DNA of 64,000 nt from Lasioglossum baleicum (GCF_051020765.1 NW_027469113.1:682001-746000), one strand, 5' to 3'. Numbered from the stretch's first letter, positions 18,227 to 30,400 are shown. Notes: generated by a model not told the origin, from the letters alone. Made by a program: numbers and translations.

Positions 18227-21200
18227 ACTCGCCGATCCCGCGCGTACAAATCTCCGCCCCTCAGCTTCGCGAGAAAAGTGAATTCTTATTAGACACGGGC
18301 TCGGAAGTCAATTTGATACGCGCGTCTAGTTTAAAACCTGGGATAACCATTGATCCCACGAGCACGATCGAAGTTCATGGAATAACCGAGGGTTCCATAG
18401 TAACACTCGGCGAAGTCGTTATATTCATTCAGGGGACAATCCCTATCAAATTCCACGTGCTCGGGGACGAATTCCCAGTCAGTGTTAACGGGATTCTCGG
18501 CTCGCCCTTCTTTATAGGAGGAGCTGAGATTTCCTTTGCAAAGCAATTTGTTTTAATCGGAAACATTTCTATTCCGTTCTCTAATTCACGCGCACTGCCG
18601 ACTGAGCCCCGCGATAGTTCAATGACGAGGGTTATTTCAATGCCTTCTCCGAAGACGGAGGTCTCTCTTGAAAAGCACGCCGCAAGGACAGAGGAAGAAA
18701 CATTCCCTCTCTCAAAACGTCGGGTGCAACCGGGAGAGATTCGTATCACATCGAATAATATCGTAGAGGAACCGGTCGATAAGCGCAAAAATCTAAATCA
18801 ACAGTCCGAATCAAGGACTGCAGCAGACTCTAATGAGTTTGCCGTTGAGCCCCGAACAGCCGCCTGCATTGCAGTCAGCGTACAGGGCCCGAAACAGGGA
18901 TATATCCGCCGCGTCAGCGTAGCGCCGGATGTATTCCTCGGTGACTGTGTAGTCACTAATCGCGGAGGCAAAGCGAGCCTCAGATGTTTCAACACATCTC
19001 CGCGTCCGATCTCATTCCGATTACCCGTGTTAGAGGTGGAAGAGATCGAGCGTTATTCAACTAATTCCGGGTACTATCCCGACGCATTCGGTAACCATCC
19101 CGACCTTTCTAATTCCGGTAACCATCCCGACGTATTCGGTAACCATCCCGACCTTTCTAATTCCGGTAACCATCCCGACGCATTCGGTAACCATCCCGAC
19201 CTTTCTAATTCCGGTAACCATCCCGACGCATTCGGTAACCATCCCGACCTTTCTAATTCCGGTAACCATCCCGACAATTTTAATCCAGAGTCCAAAGAAG
19301 ACTCCCGCGAATTCAAACCTATGAAGGTTTATTCTACAAGCTCCGGTATCAAGTCCGATTTTTTCTATTCCGAGTCTAGGTTGAAAGGAAATGTCCCCGC
19401 CTTTGATTCTCTAAAGACGACAGAACGTCTACATAAAGTAAAGCATAAAACTCTACCTCGTATAGACCGAGTATACGAGTCGATCATAAAAGATCATCCC
19501 GCGATAATTTCTAAATCAGAGTCAAAGAGAGTCTATATTTCATTTCAAAAACCTACCTCTGATTTTTCGCCGGAACATGATCTCTTCCAATCTAAACGGT
19601 CAAGTATCCGTGCACCGCAAAGCGAGTTTCATCCATCTAGGAATTATACGTCTGTAAAATACGCGTCAGCAAAAAGGAGAAACAAATTTCGTATTATACT
19701 ATACCTCTGCGATAACCCGCGAACAATGATTGTAGCATCTCCTGCGACTTGCGATAAGAAACCCTCCCAGGAGATTTCATTACAGTCCTCCGCTGACGCG
19801 AAATTAGAATCCGCGTTAATCACGCGTCCGGTCAACACCGACAAACGAGCGAAATCCGAAACCCAGCGTCGACAAAATCTCCTTCTACAGCCGGAAGATA
19901 AGCTTGTCGCATCACGACTCAGCCCCTCGGAAGATAGGATCATTCCAGAGGAGCTCCAGTCTTCAGACAATTTCGCAACCACAAACATGTATCCGTTACA
20001 AGTTGCCATCCTATGCACCATTACCACGCAAGTTTATACCCTCATTGGATATGATTGCGGTGGACCGACACTCAACGTCACTACGTACTCTACCATCGAT
20101 AACCTGAATTGCGAACCCGAAGATGTCACACCGATCGAGAGTTTAGAGCGAATTCAACTTCTGCAGCTAGCCGAGTTTTCGCAAGCCCGAGTCCTCCAAT
20201 GCCACATTGAAATAGACAGAACGATCTACTACTGTGGCATGCATTCGCATAATTCCGTCGTCGCCAATGGTAGACAAGAGTATCTCCTAACCACCACCAG
20301 TGAAACATGCTCTAATCTACACATTACTGGAACTCTGTATATTACGCCAGCGGCACAGATCACAGGAGTCCAGCCAAATTCCACAACCTCTCGTAGCCTC
20401 ACAATGGCAGGAGAAATCAAGAATGACGGAAGCTGCTCAGGCACAACCTACAACGATCCTTTTGGAACCTGGACGGACGTCGTGGTGCAAGCCATAATAC
20501 GCATCACGATACGGGACTACATTGCACCGATAAAGCTATCCACAGCACAAATTCATTTACAATCCGGACAAACCTGTCCTCTTCAGAAAGGCAACTGCCT
20601 CGATTCACAGGACGGATACACATTCTGGGAACCCGCACCAACAGATTCATGCAGATTCAACAACTACGATGTTCTATACGAAGGGCTAGCGACCAAGCTA
20701 TCCCCACAGTTAAAATCCTCGCCAACCTTGTATACAGTTGCCTCTCAGGATACAACATTTGCACTAACCGAGACAGGACGATCTTCAGTCTGCGGATTTA
20801 TCATAATCCGTACAGAACATCCAAAACTGTTCATACTAGAAACGGGGAAGTCAGGGAAATTCAAGGAGAAGTCACCCACCCTCGTCAACAATCTCGACAT
20901 ATTCACCTATGTCAACAGCAAATTCGTCTACGTAGAGAAACATCTCCGTACACAATTTTCTCAACTATATAAGGACGTCATTCGTCAAAGGTGCGAACTA
21001 GAACGACAAATTCTCCAGAACGCACTCACTCAGCTGCACACAGCCCCTGAAGAAGTGGCAACCGCCATCATGAAAGACGCTGGATTTATTGCAGTCCCAG
21101 CAGGTGAAGTGGTCCATATTATCAAATGTATCCCAGTGACAGTCCAGATCCGGAAAACGGAACGCTGTTATGACGAACTGCCCGTCACGTACAAGAATTC

Positions 21201-22080
21201 TTCAAGATTCCTGAAACCAAAGGACCACATTATTTCAAACACCGGTACAGAGAAGCCGTGCAGCGAGTTACTATCTCCATATTACAGAATACATGGAACA
21301 TGGTACCGACTCACTCCATCACTAACAGAAACTATTGCACCGTCAGAACTCCATCCAATCTCTAAGGCCACATGGAAATACGTGGACCCCAAAAACCTTG
21401 CGACTGGAGGCATATATTCGCAAGACGACCTCGACAAACTGCAGGATCACATAATGTTCCCTGTAGAAAAGGTAGCCGTAATAAATACTATTGCACAAGG
21501 CGCCTCAGGTAGACAATACGCAGCAGGAAATATTAACATGTTCAACCTGCTCGACGAAGAGTCGCTTCAACAAATAGCTGAATCTACCGCACAGAAGTTA
21601 TGGTCAGGATTTACCACGTTCGGATCCGTAACCGCTGGATTAATAGGAATATATGTGGCAATTCGCACAATAAAAACTATTATCAGCACAATCATCAATG
21701 GCATCGCTCTCCATTCGTTATACGGCTGGAGCCTCCACCTCATCGTCGCCATCTGGAGTTCCTTGACAAGATTCTTCATTTTCCTGAAACAAAGAGACGA
21801 AACATACACATACGCTGTCAGATATCGGAAAAGTGAAAGTGAAAATGACATAAGTGAGCCCATTCCCTCCCAAGACCCCAATAAAAGACAGTCAAATAAT
21901 GAACATTGCGATTATAGACTGTCGGACATTGCGAAACCTACCCCAACTCCTCGCGCAGAATCAGACAACATCTCAGTGCATCCAGTGTTTCGTACTGTTA
22001 ATACAGTCAACGTGCGCCGAGAACTGAGCTCCCTGCGCGGATCGCTCACTAATGATGCGTCTCAAAACCAAAAATTGTAA
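18064..22080 (+). CDS. protease-glycoprotein fusion frame, element 2
   Basis: Intact frame of the same length as in element 1, open from a stop rather than an ATG. The protease DTGS lies just upstream of 18313. Differences from element 1 include Ile for Val and Glu for Asp around the HVLGDEF block, Glu for Lys before PRTAAC, and a Tyr at the first repeat unit. The env part starts at ATG 19987 and keeps its signal sequence, cysteines, membrane region and tail to 22080. Polymerase domains are absent at the same place. Confidence 0.88.
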   Translation, partial: PALGKRVRPPDRNESTAGGRPNKAQPNIHADRRSNERAPRRPDRRFVSAVNLAVDSPIPRVQISAPQLREKSEFLLDTGSEVNLIRASSLKPGITIDPTSTIEVHGITEGSIVTLGEVVIFIQGTIPIKFHVLGDEFPVSVNGILGSPFFIGGAEISFAKQFVLIGNISIPFSNSRALPTEPRDSSMTRVISMPSPKTEVSLEKHAARTEEETFPLSKRRVQPGEIRITSNNIVEEPVDKRKNLNQQSESRTAADSNEFAVEPRTAACIAVSVQGPKQGYIRRVSVAPDVFLGDCVVTNRGGKASLRCFNTSPRPISFRLPVLEVEEIERYSTNSGYYPDAFGNHPDLSNSGNHPDVFGNHPDLSNSGNHPDAFGNHPDLSNSGNHPDAFGNHPDLSNSGNHPDNFNPESKEDSREFKPMKVYSTSSGIKSDFFYSESRLKGNVPAFDSLKTTERLHKVKHKTLPRIDRVYESIIKDHPAIISKSESKRVYISFQKPTSDFSPEHDLFQSKRSSIRAPQSEFHPSRNYTSVKYASAKRRNKFRIILYLCDNPRTMIVASPATCDKKPSQEISLQSSADAKLESALITRPVNTDKRAKSETQRRQNLLLQPEDKLVASRLSPSEDRIIPEELQSSDNFATTNMYPLQVAILCTITTQVYTLIGYDCGGPTLNVTTYSTIDNLNCEPEDVTPIESLERIQLLQLAEFSQARVLQCHIEIDRTIYYCGMHSHNSVVANGRQEYLLTTTSETCSNLHITGTLYITPAAQITGVQPNSTTSRSLTMAGEIKNDGSCSGTTYNDPFGTWTDVVVQAIIRITIRDYIAPIKLSTAQIHLQSGQTCPLQKGNCLDSQDGYTFWEPAPTDSCRFNNYDVLYEGLATKLSPQLKSSPTLYTVASQDTTFALTETGRSSVCGFIIIRTEHPKLFILETGKSGKFKEKSPTLVNNLDIFTYVNSKFVYVEKHLRTQFSQLYKDVIRQRCELERQILQNALTQLHTAPEEVATAIMKDAGFIAVPAGEVVHIIKCIPVTVQIRKTERCYDELPVTYKNSSRFLKPKDHIISNTGTEKPCSELLSPYYRIHGTWYRLTPSLTETIAPSELHPISKATWKYVDPKNLATGGIYSQDDLDKLQDHIMFPVEKVAVINTIAQGASGRQYAAGNINMFNLLDEESLQQIAESTAQKLWSGFTTFGSVTAGLIGIYVAIRTIKTIISTIINGIALHSLYGWSLHLIVAIWSSLTRFFIFLKQRDETYTYAVRYRKSESENDISEPIPSQDPNKRQSNNEHCDYRLSDIAKPTPTPRAESDNISVHPVFRTVNTVNVRRELSSLRGSLTNDASQNQKL
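19072..19275 (+). repeat. 48-bp coding minisatellite, 4.25 units (element 2)
   Basis: Same unit order as element 1 (DAF, DVF, DAF, DAF) with Tyr instead of His opening the array. Confidence 0.92.
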
Positions 22081-22145
22081 TGCGAGCGTTCACCGAACAC
22101 AACCTCGGACCGAGAGATTTCACTCCGAGAAATCTCTTCTCCGGC

Positions 22146-22153
22146 GAGGGAGG
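22146..22153 (+). other. polypurine tract, element 2
   Basis: GAGGGAGG directly before TGTTACG, with the 9-bp hairpin immediately upstream. Confidence 0.8.
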
Positions 22154-22157
22154 TGTT

Positions 22158-22207
22158 ACGTCGGACGACCTCCGACGTTGGTCGAATCGAGGACCGTACC
22201 TCGATTC
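22158..22207 (+). other. two adjacent perfect hairpins at the LTR start
   Basis: Hairpin 1 is ACGTCGGA, a 5-nt loop, then TCCGACGT. Hairpin 2 is GAATCGAGG, a 6-nt loop, then CCTCGATTC. They are separated by TGGTC. The same pair occurs at 1924-1973 and in all complete A LTRs. Family B has a pair at the same place with different bases (57366-57416). Confidence 0.8.
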
Positions 22208-23669
22208 TAGGTTAAGACTAAATACTAAGTACATAACAACCTCTTAAACCCATCGCTATCAAACTCTTGTTCTAATTCTAATACATCTTAAACCCATCAC
22301 TACTTCACCCACGACTTTTCCTAAACTTGTTCTAATACCCATCACTACTTAAATCTCGACTCTCCCAATTGTTCTAAACCCAACCACCACTCCAAACTCT
22401 CAATCTTACCTAACACTTGTTCAAACCCTCATCTACACTTATAACTTGTTTAAACCCTCATCTACACTTAACACTTGTTCAAACCCTCATCTACACTTAC
22501 AACTTGTTCAAATCCTCAACTCCGCTCGAGTAAACGCCACCTCGAGAACAAAGAGATCGCAACGTCAGCAGTCTTGCACGCGTCACCACTCTGTCGAGAG
22601 CGAGGACAAAGAGACTGCAACGTCAGCAGTCTTGCACCCGTCACCACTCCGACGAGCGAGGACAAAGGGACTGCAGCGTCAGCAACCCCCACTCCGAGCG
22701 AAGGAGGCTACGCAGAGCTGCCTCTTGCATCAGTCTGGTGCTAGCCAGCGAAGTGAGCGGACGTGTCGGTCTGCGCTCACTCCATTCTCACACAACGACA
22801 TCAGTCAGTCTGGCCCAAGCCAGCGAAGCGAGCAGACGTGTCGATCTGCGCTCTTCTAATTCGCGCTTCGACGTTCATCGACGTTTGTTCTACTATTCCA
22901 AATCCATTCCAATTCAATTCCTAAATCAATTCCAATTCTAACTCTTACTAACTCATACTCCGTATACGATTATTACGTTTAATTCATTTATTATTATACT
23001 ACCAAGTTTATACTCAAGTGTACTCAACGTTCTTTATTTCAATATATATATTATATTTTACCAGTGCTACGTGAAGTTGATTTCCACATCATTCTACTAA
23101 ATCCAGTGACAGTTTCTTTTCGAAATTCGAATCGTGCCCTCGTTAATCATACAGAACTCGGCTTGGAGGTCAGTTCGTCCGCTCCGCTGAGAAGTAGTGG
23201 TTGACGAGTAGACGTTTGGAAATAATAACTTTCCAAATCAGATAAACGCATTTAATATTAATAATAAATAATTGAGCTCTCGCTTACGTGTTCAACCTCG
23301 GTCACAAAGGGAGAAGCTTACAGCTCCGCCGAGGCAATACGTCAACGAGGTGACACTTAGTCAAAAGATTATCGAAGTTAAAGTGACAGTTTGTGAAAGG
23401 AAACATATCAGTGTCTAAAGTGAAGTGACTGTTTTAATAGTGCCCTCGTTGTCGCACGGTGACCCGGCTCGGAGGCCAGTTCGTCTGCTCTGCTGGGTAG
23501 TGCCGATTAACGAGTGGACATTTTCGAGTCAGGTAAATTACCTCTGGCCAGCGCCTACGGGGAACCCCTGGCCAATTTTTCTTTCACGTTTGGGACTTAG
23601 ACAAAATCCGACAAAAGGATTTTCAGAGTATTAACTCTTCCGAAACAGTTCCTTCCATACCCATCCCTT

Positions 23670-24269
23670 ATGCGTCGTACACGTCGTGCAGGCCGAAAGT
23701 ATCAACTGGCCAAGTTCAAACGGGCATTAAATCAAACAGCCATCTTAAACCGCGTCTTAAGTTCGACTGATTGGACTGAACTTCTCGGAACGACCGAGAA
23801 TATCGAGTGCGACGCGTCAGATTACGTATCGGTATACGGTTGTCCGTGCCGTCCGATTCCGAACACAGAGGTCGACCACGCGGACCTCTCGCGTTCTTCA
23901 CCTGTCACCAAACCGTCTGCTGGTCGCTACGAGATAGCCGATCTCGTTGACATCTCTGACGACGACGACGACGTCAGGAATACCATAAACCTGTCCAGTG
24001 ACAACAACAACCCGCCTGCCGTTCGTTACGAGGTCATTGATCTCGTCACCAGCTCTGATGACGATGACAGCAGGAGCACCATAATCTTGCCGCACGTTCG
24101 CTGTAGGATCATCAAGGACGAGTACCTACCGTCCAACAGACGCATTGTCGTGCGTACCCCAGCGAGACAGCTGCCAAACCTTCCTCATCTCGATGAGATC
24201 TGTCTGGACGACCCGTTATACCAGACCCATGCTGACCGACGAGCTCAACTCCTTCAACAGTACTACTAA
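23670..24269 (+). CDS. LTR-resident ORF1 (element 2 3' LTR)
   Basis: Intact 199-codon copy encoding the same protein as the other A copies (Asn at 156), with the silent CAA codon shared with element 2's 5' LTR. Transcripts starting in this LTR would run into the env scrap at 24534 and then into the opposing element 3, so convergent transcription is possible here. Confidence 0.75.
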   Translation: MRRTRRAGRKYQLAKFKRALNQTAILNRVLSSTDWTELLGTTENIECDASDYVSVYGCPCRPIPNTEVDHADLSRSSPVTKPSAGRYEIADLVDISDDDDDVRNTINLSSDNNNPPAVRYEVIDLVTSSDDDDSRSTIILPHVRCRIIKDEYLPSNRRIVVRTPARQLPNLPHLDEICLDDPLYQTHADRRAQLLQQYY

Positions 24270-24533
24270 GATACAACAACTAACCGGTGAGAATTCGTAT
24301 CTTTTGTAACCCCTTTTGTTCCATGTCAACTCACCGCGTTCGTTGCGTCAGCGTAGAAGTATCGCCATCCGCGTTGACTGCTAGCGGGTGTCGGTCTCAA
24401 ATGACTATCGGTGTCCTAGCGCATATGACTGCCCGTCTGGCTGTCTTGGCGTAAAAGACCGTTTCCTCTTCAATTCCACGTGCCGCCTCCTGGGGTCATC
24501 TTCTTTGCCTAGGACGTGGGGCGTGACGTAACA

Positions 24534-25159
24534 CCTGCGACTTGCGATAAGAAACCCTCCCAGGAGATTTCATTACAGTCCTCCGCTGACGCGAAATTAG
24601 AATCCGCGATAATCACGCGTCCGGTCAACACCGATAAGCGAGCGAAATCCGAAACCCAGCGTCGACAAAATCTCCTTCTACAGCCGGAAGATAAGCTTGT
24701 CGCATCACGACTCAGCCCCTCGGAAGATAGGATCATTCCAGAGGAGCTCCAGTCTTCAGACAATTTCGCAACCACAAACATGTATCCGTTACAAGTTGCC
24801 ATCCTATGCACCATTACCACGCAAGTTTATACCCTCATTGGATATGATTGCGGTGGACCGACACTCAACGTCACTACGTACTCTACCATCGATAACCTGA
24901 ATTGCGAACCCGAAAATGTCACACCGATCGAGAGTTTAGAGCGAATTCAACTTCTGCAGCTAGCCGAGTTTTCGCAAGCCCGAGTCCTCCAATGCCACAT
25001 TGAAATAGACAGAACGATCTACTACTGTGGCATGCATTCGCATAATTCCGTCGTCGCCAATGGTAGACAAGAGTATCTCCTAACCACCACCAGTGAAACA
25101 TGCTCTAATCTACACACTACTGGAACTCTGTATATTACGCCAGCGGCACAGATCACAGG
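24534..25159 (+). pseudogene. env: env scrap: signal sequence and N-terminal ectodomain
   Basis: 626 bp of PR-env coding sequence, from just after the MIVASPA region to about 127 codons past the env ATG (24780). It is in frame and without internal stops, but is cut on both sides by LTRs: element 2's 3' LTR on the left (join CCTG) and inverted element 3 on the right (join CAGG). It carries Asn for Asp in CEPENV and Ile for Leu in ESAIIT, so it is an independent copy. The encoded piece ends in LTR sequence and lacks most of the ectodomain and the membrane anchor. Confidence 0.88.
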
Positions 25160-27369
25160 TGTTACGTCACGCCCCACGTCCTAGGCAAAGAAGATGACCC
25201 CAGGAGGCGGCACGTGGAATTGAAGAGGAAACGGTCTTTTACGCCAAGACAGCCAGACGGGCAGTCATATGCGCTAGGACACCGATAGTCATTTGAGACC
25301 GACACCCGCTAGCAGTCAACGCGGATGGCGATACTTCTACGCTGACGCAACGAACGCGGTGAGTTGACATGGAACAAAAGGGGTTACAAAAGATACGAAT
25401 TCTCACCGGTTAGTTGTTGTATCTTAGTAGTACTGTTGAAGGAGTTGAGCTCGTCGGTCAGCATGGGTCTGGTATAACGGGTCGTCCAGACAGATCTCAT
25501 CGAGATGAGGAAGGTTTGGCAGCTGTCTCGCTGGGGTACGCACGACAATGCGTCTGTTGGACGGTAGGTACTCGTCCTTGATGATCCTACAGCGAACGTG
25601 CGGCAAGATTATGGTGCTCCTGCTGTCATCGTCATCAGAGCTGGTGACGAGATCAATGACCTCGTAACGAACGGCAGGCGGGTTGTTGTTGTCACTGGAC
25701 AGGTTTATGGTATTCCTGACGTCGTCGTCGTCGTCAGAGATGTCAACGAGATCGGCTATCTCGTAGCGACCAGCAGACGGTTTGGTGACAGGTGAAGAAC
25801 GCGAGAGGTCCGCGTGGTTGATCTCTGTTGATACTTTCGGCCTGCACGACGTGTACGACGCATAAGGGATGGGTATGGAAGGAACTGTTTCGGAAGAGTT
25901 AATACTCTGAAAATCCTTTTGTCGGATTTTGTCTAAGTCCCAAACGTGAAAGAAAAATTGGCCAGGGGTTCCCCGTAGGCGCTGGCCAGAGGTAATTTAC
26001 CTGACTCGAAAATGTCCACTCGTTAATCGGCACTACCCAGCAGAGCAGACGAACTGGCCTCGGAGCCGGGTCACCGTGCGACAACGAGGGCACTATTAAA
26101 ACAGTCACTTCACTTTAGACACTGATATGTTTCCTTTCACAAACTGTCACTTTAACTTCGATAATCTTTTGACTAAGTGTCACCTCGTTGACGTATTGCC
26201 TCGGCGGAGCTGTAAGCTTCTCCCTTTGTGACCGAGGTTGAACACGTAAGCGAGAGCTCAATTATTTATTATTAATATTAAATGCGTTTATCTGATTGGG
26301 AAAGTTATTATTTCCAAACGTCTACTCGTCAACCACTACTTCTCAGCGGAGCGGACGAACTGACCTCCAAGCCGAGTTCTGTATGATTAACGAGGGCACG
26401 ATTCGAATTTCGAAAGGAAACTGTCACTGGATTTAGTAGAATGATGTAGAAATTAACTTCACGTAACACTGGTAAAATATAATATATATATTGAAATAAA
26501 GAACGTTGAGTACACTTGAGTATAAACTTGGTAGTATAATAATAAATGAATTAAACGTAATAATCGTATACGGAGTATGAGTTAGTAAGAGTTAGAATTG
26601 GAATTGATTTAGGAATTGAATTGGAATGGATTTGGAATAGAATAGTAGAACAAACGTCGATGAACGTCGAAGCGCGAATTAGAAGAGCGCAGATCGACAC
26701 GTCTGCTCGCTTCGCTGGCTTGGGCCAGACTGACTGATGTCGTTGTGTGAGAATGGAGTGAGCGCAGACCGACACGTCCGCTCACTTCGCTGGCTAGCAC
26801 CAGACTGATGCAAGAGGCAGCTCTGCGTAGCCTCCTTCGCTCGGAGTGGGGGTTGCTGACGCTGCAGTCCCTTTGTCCTCGCTCGTCGGAGTGGTGACGG
26901 GTGCAAGACTGCTGACGTTGCAGTCTCTTTGTCCTCGAGGTGGCGTTTACTCGAGCGGAGTTGAGGATTTGAACAAGTTGTAAGTGTAGATGAGGGTTTG
27001 AACAAGTGTTAAGTGTAGATGAGGGTTTAAACAAGTTATAAGTGTAGATGAGGGTTTGAACAAGTGTTAGGTAAGATTGAGAGTTTGGAGTGGTGGTTGG
27101 GTTTAGAACAATTGGGAGAGTCGAGATTTAAGTAGTGATGGGTATTAGAACAAGTTTAGGGAAAGTCGTGGGTGAAGTAGTGATGGGTTTAAGAGGTATT
27201 AGAATTAGAACAAGAGTTTGGTAGCGATGGGTTTAAGAGATATTAGATTTAGAACAAGAGTTTGATAGCGATGGGTTTAAGAGGTATTATGTACTTAATA
27301 TTTAATCTTAGCCTAGAATCGAGGTACGGTCCTCGATTCGACCAACGTCGGAGGTCGTCCGACGTAACA
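25160..27369 (-). repeat. element 3 3' LTR (2210 bp)
   Basis: Carries the 160-nt deletion in ORF1. Relative to the long LTRs one 58-bp U3 unit is lost (the join CCTCGAGG near 26934) and one 43-bp unit is gained near 27240, which together account for its length. Confidence 0.9.
25424..25863 (-). pseudogene. ORF1 with 160-nt deletion
   Basis: The ATG and first 12 codons are present, then 160 nt are missing between GTATCAAC and AGAG, which shifts the frame. The downstream part, with both hydrophobic-acidic motifs and the conserved tail, is intact in its own frame but has no upstream ATG. The same deletion occurs at 33112, 40267 and 49400, so it is inherited by a sublineage. Confidence 0.85.
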
Positions 27370-27377
27370 CCTCCCTC
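27370..27377 (-). other. polypurine tract, element 3
   Basis: CCTCCCTC on the + strand is GAGGGAGG for the element, directly beside the 3' LTR. Confidence 0.8.
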
Positions 27378-27442
27378 GCCGGAGAAGAGATTTCTCGGAG
27401 TGAAATCTCTCGGTCCGAGGTTGTGTTCGGTGAGCGCTCGCA

Positions 27443-30400
27443 TTACAATTTTTGGTCTTGAGACGCATCGTTAGTGAGCGATCCGCGCAGGGAGCTCAGT
27501 TCTCGGCGCACGTTGACTGTATTAACAGTACGAAACACTGGATGCACTGAGATGTTGTCTGATTCTGCGCGAGGAGTTGGGGTAGGTTTCGCAATGTCCG
27601 ACAGTCTATAATCGCAATGTTCATTATCTGACTGTCTTTTATTGGGGTCTTGGGAGGGAATGGGCTCACTTATGTCATTTTCACTTTCACTTTTCCGATA
27701 TCTGACAGCGTATGTGTATGTTTCGTCTGTTTGTTTCAGGAAAATGAAGAATCTTGTCAAGGAACTCCAGATGGCGACGATGAGGTGGAGGCTCCAGCCG
27801 TATAACGAATGGAGAGCGATGCCATTGATGATTGTGCTGATAATAGTTTTTATTGTGCGAATTGCCACATATATTCCTATTAATCCAGCGGTTACGGATC
27901 CGAACGTGGTAAATCCTGACCATAACTTCTGTGCGGTAGATTCAGCTATTTGTTGAAGCGACTCTTCGTCGAGCAGGTTGAACATGTTAATATTTCCTGC
28001 TGCGTATTGTCTACCTGAGGCGCCTTGTGCAATAGTATTTATTACGGCTACCTTTTCTACAGGGAACATTATGTGATCCTGCAGTTTGTCGAGGTCGTCT
28101 TGCGAATATATGCCTCCAGTCGCAAGGTTTTTGGGGTCCACGTATTTCCATGTGGCCTTAGAGATTGGATGGAGTTCTGACGGTGCAATAGTTTCTGTTA
28201 GTGATGGAGTGAGTCGGTACCATGTTCCATGTATTCTGTAATATGGAGATAGTAACTCGCTGCACGGCTTCTCTGTACCGGTGTTTGAAATAATGTGGTC
28301 CTTTGGTTTCAGGAATCTTGAAGAATTCTTGTACGTGACGGGCAGTTCGTCATAACAGCGTTCCGTTTTCCGGATCTGGACTGTCACTGGGATACATTTG
28401 ATAATATGGACCACTTCACCTGCTGGGACTGCAATAAATCCAGCGTCTTTCATGATGGCGGTTGCCACTTCTTCAGGGGCTGTGTGCAGCTGAGTGAGTG
28501 CGTTCTGGAGAATTTGTCGTTCTAGTTCGCACTTTTGACGAATGACGTCCTTATATAGTTGAGAAAATTGTGTACGGAGATGTTTCTCTACGTAGACGAA
28601 TTTGCTGTTGACATAGGTGAATATGTCGAGATTGTTGACGAGGGTGGGTGACTTCTCCTTGAATTTCCCTGACTTCCCCGTTTCTAGTATGAACAGTTTT
28701 GGATGTTCTGTACGGATTATGATAAATCCGCAGACTGAAGATCGTCCTGTCTCGGTTAGTGCAAATGTTGTATCCTGAGAGGCAACTGTATACAAGGTTG
28801 GCGAGGATTTTAACTGTGGGGATAGCTTGGTCGCTAGCCCTTCGTATAGAACATCGTAGTTGTTGAATCTGCATGAATCTGTTGGTGCGGGTTCCCAGAA
28901 TGTGTATCCGTCCTGTGAATCGAGGCAGTTGCCTTTCTGAAGAGGACAGGTTTGTCCGGATTGTAAATGAATTTGTGCTGTGGATAGCTTTATCGGTGCA
29001 ATGTAGTCCCGTATCGTGATGCGTATTATGGCTTGCACCACGACGTCCGTCCAGGTTCCAAAAGGATCGTTGTAGGTTGTGCCTGAGCAGCTTCCGTCAT
29101 TCTTGATTTCTCCTGCCATTGTGAGGCTACGAGAGGTTGTGGAATTTGGCTGGACTCCTGTGATCTGTGCCGCTGGCGTAATATACAGAGTTCCAGTAGT
29201 GTGTAGATTAGAGCATGTTTCACTGGTGGTGGTTAGGAGATACTCTTGTCTACCATTGGCGACGACGGAATTATGCGAATGCATGCCACAGTAGTAGATC
29301 GTTCTGTCTATTTCAATGTGGCATTGGAGGACTCGGGCTTGCGAAAACTCGGCTAGCTGCAGAAGTTGAATTCGCTCTAAACTCTCGATCGGTGTGACAT
29401 CTTCGGGTTCGCAATTCAGGTTATCGATGGTAGAGTACGTAGTGACGTTGAGTGTCGGTCCACCGCAATCATATCCAATGAGGGTATAAACTTGCGTGGT
29501 AATGGTGCATAGGATGGCAACTTGTAACGGATACATGTTTGTGGTTGCTAAATTGTCTGAAGACTGGAGCTCCTCTGGAATGATCCTATCTTCCGAGGGG
29601 CTGAGTCGTGATGCGACAAGCTTATCTTCCGGCTGTAGAAGGAGATTTTGTCGACGCTGGGTTTCGGATTTCGCTCGTTTGTCGGTGTTGACCGGACGCG
29701 TGATTAACGCGGATTCTAATTTCGCGTCAGCGGAGGACTGTAATGAAATCTCCTGGGAGGGTTTCTTATCGCAAGTCGCAGGAGATGCTACAATCATTGT
29801 TCGCGGGTTATCGCAGAGGTATAGTATAATACGAAATTTGTTTCTCCTTTTTGCTGACGCGTATTTTACAGACGTATAATTCCTAGATGGATGAAACTCG
29901 CTTTGCGGTGCACGGATACTTGACCGTTTAGATTGGAAGAGATCATGTTCCGGCGAAAAATCAGAGGTAGGTTTTTGAAATGAAATATAGACTCTCTTTG
30001 ACTCTGATTTAGAAATTATCGCGGGATGATCTTTTATGATCGACTCGTATACTCGGTCTATACGAGGTAGAGTTTTATGCTTTACTTTATGTAGACGTTC
30101 TGTCGTCTTTAGAGAATCAAAGGCGGGGACATTTCCTTTCAACCTAGACTCGGAATAGAAAAAATCGGACTTGATACCGGAGCTTGTAGAATAAACCTTC
30201 ATAGGTTTGAATTCGCGGGAGTCTTCTTTGGACTCTGGATTAAAATTGTCGGGATGGTTACCGGAATTAGAAAGGTCGGGATGGTTACCGAATGCGTCGG
30301 GATGGTTACCGGAATTAGAAAGGTCGGGATGGTTACCGAATGCGTCGGGATGGTTACCGGAATTAGAAAGGTCGGGATGGTTACCGAATACGTCGGGATG

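Larger units (their letters stand above)
14355..24533 (+). mobile_element. element 2: gag-PR-env element with 5'-truncated LTR
   Basis: The 5' LTR (14355-16675) lacks its first 64 bp because it starts at the nested-insertion junction. The interior (16676-22153) is 5478 bp, the same length as in element 1, and the 3' LTR is 22154-24533. The right flank (CCTG) is env coding sequence of another copy. The 5' end arose by recombination, so no matched target duplication exists. There is no polymerase coding. Confidence 0.9.
22154..24533 (+). repeat. element 2 3' LTR (2380 bp)
   Basis: A complete LTR with hairpins at 22158-22178 and 22184-22207. U3 has four 29-bp units. A 5-bp TATTC unit present in most copies is missing near 22898. 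It ends GACGTAACA and is followed by CCTGCGACTT, which is env coding sequence. Confidence 0.93.

Noticed and set aside
24516..25184. 222-codon frame treated as a separate gene
   Set aside because: It begins in an LTR end and finishes in an inverted LTR. The middle is an env scrap.
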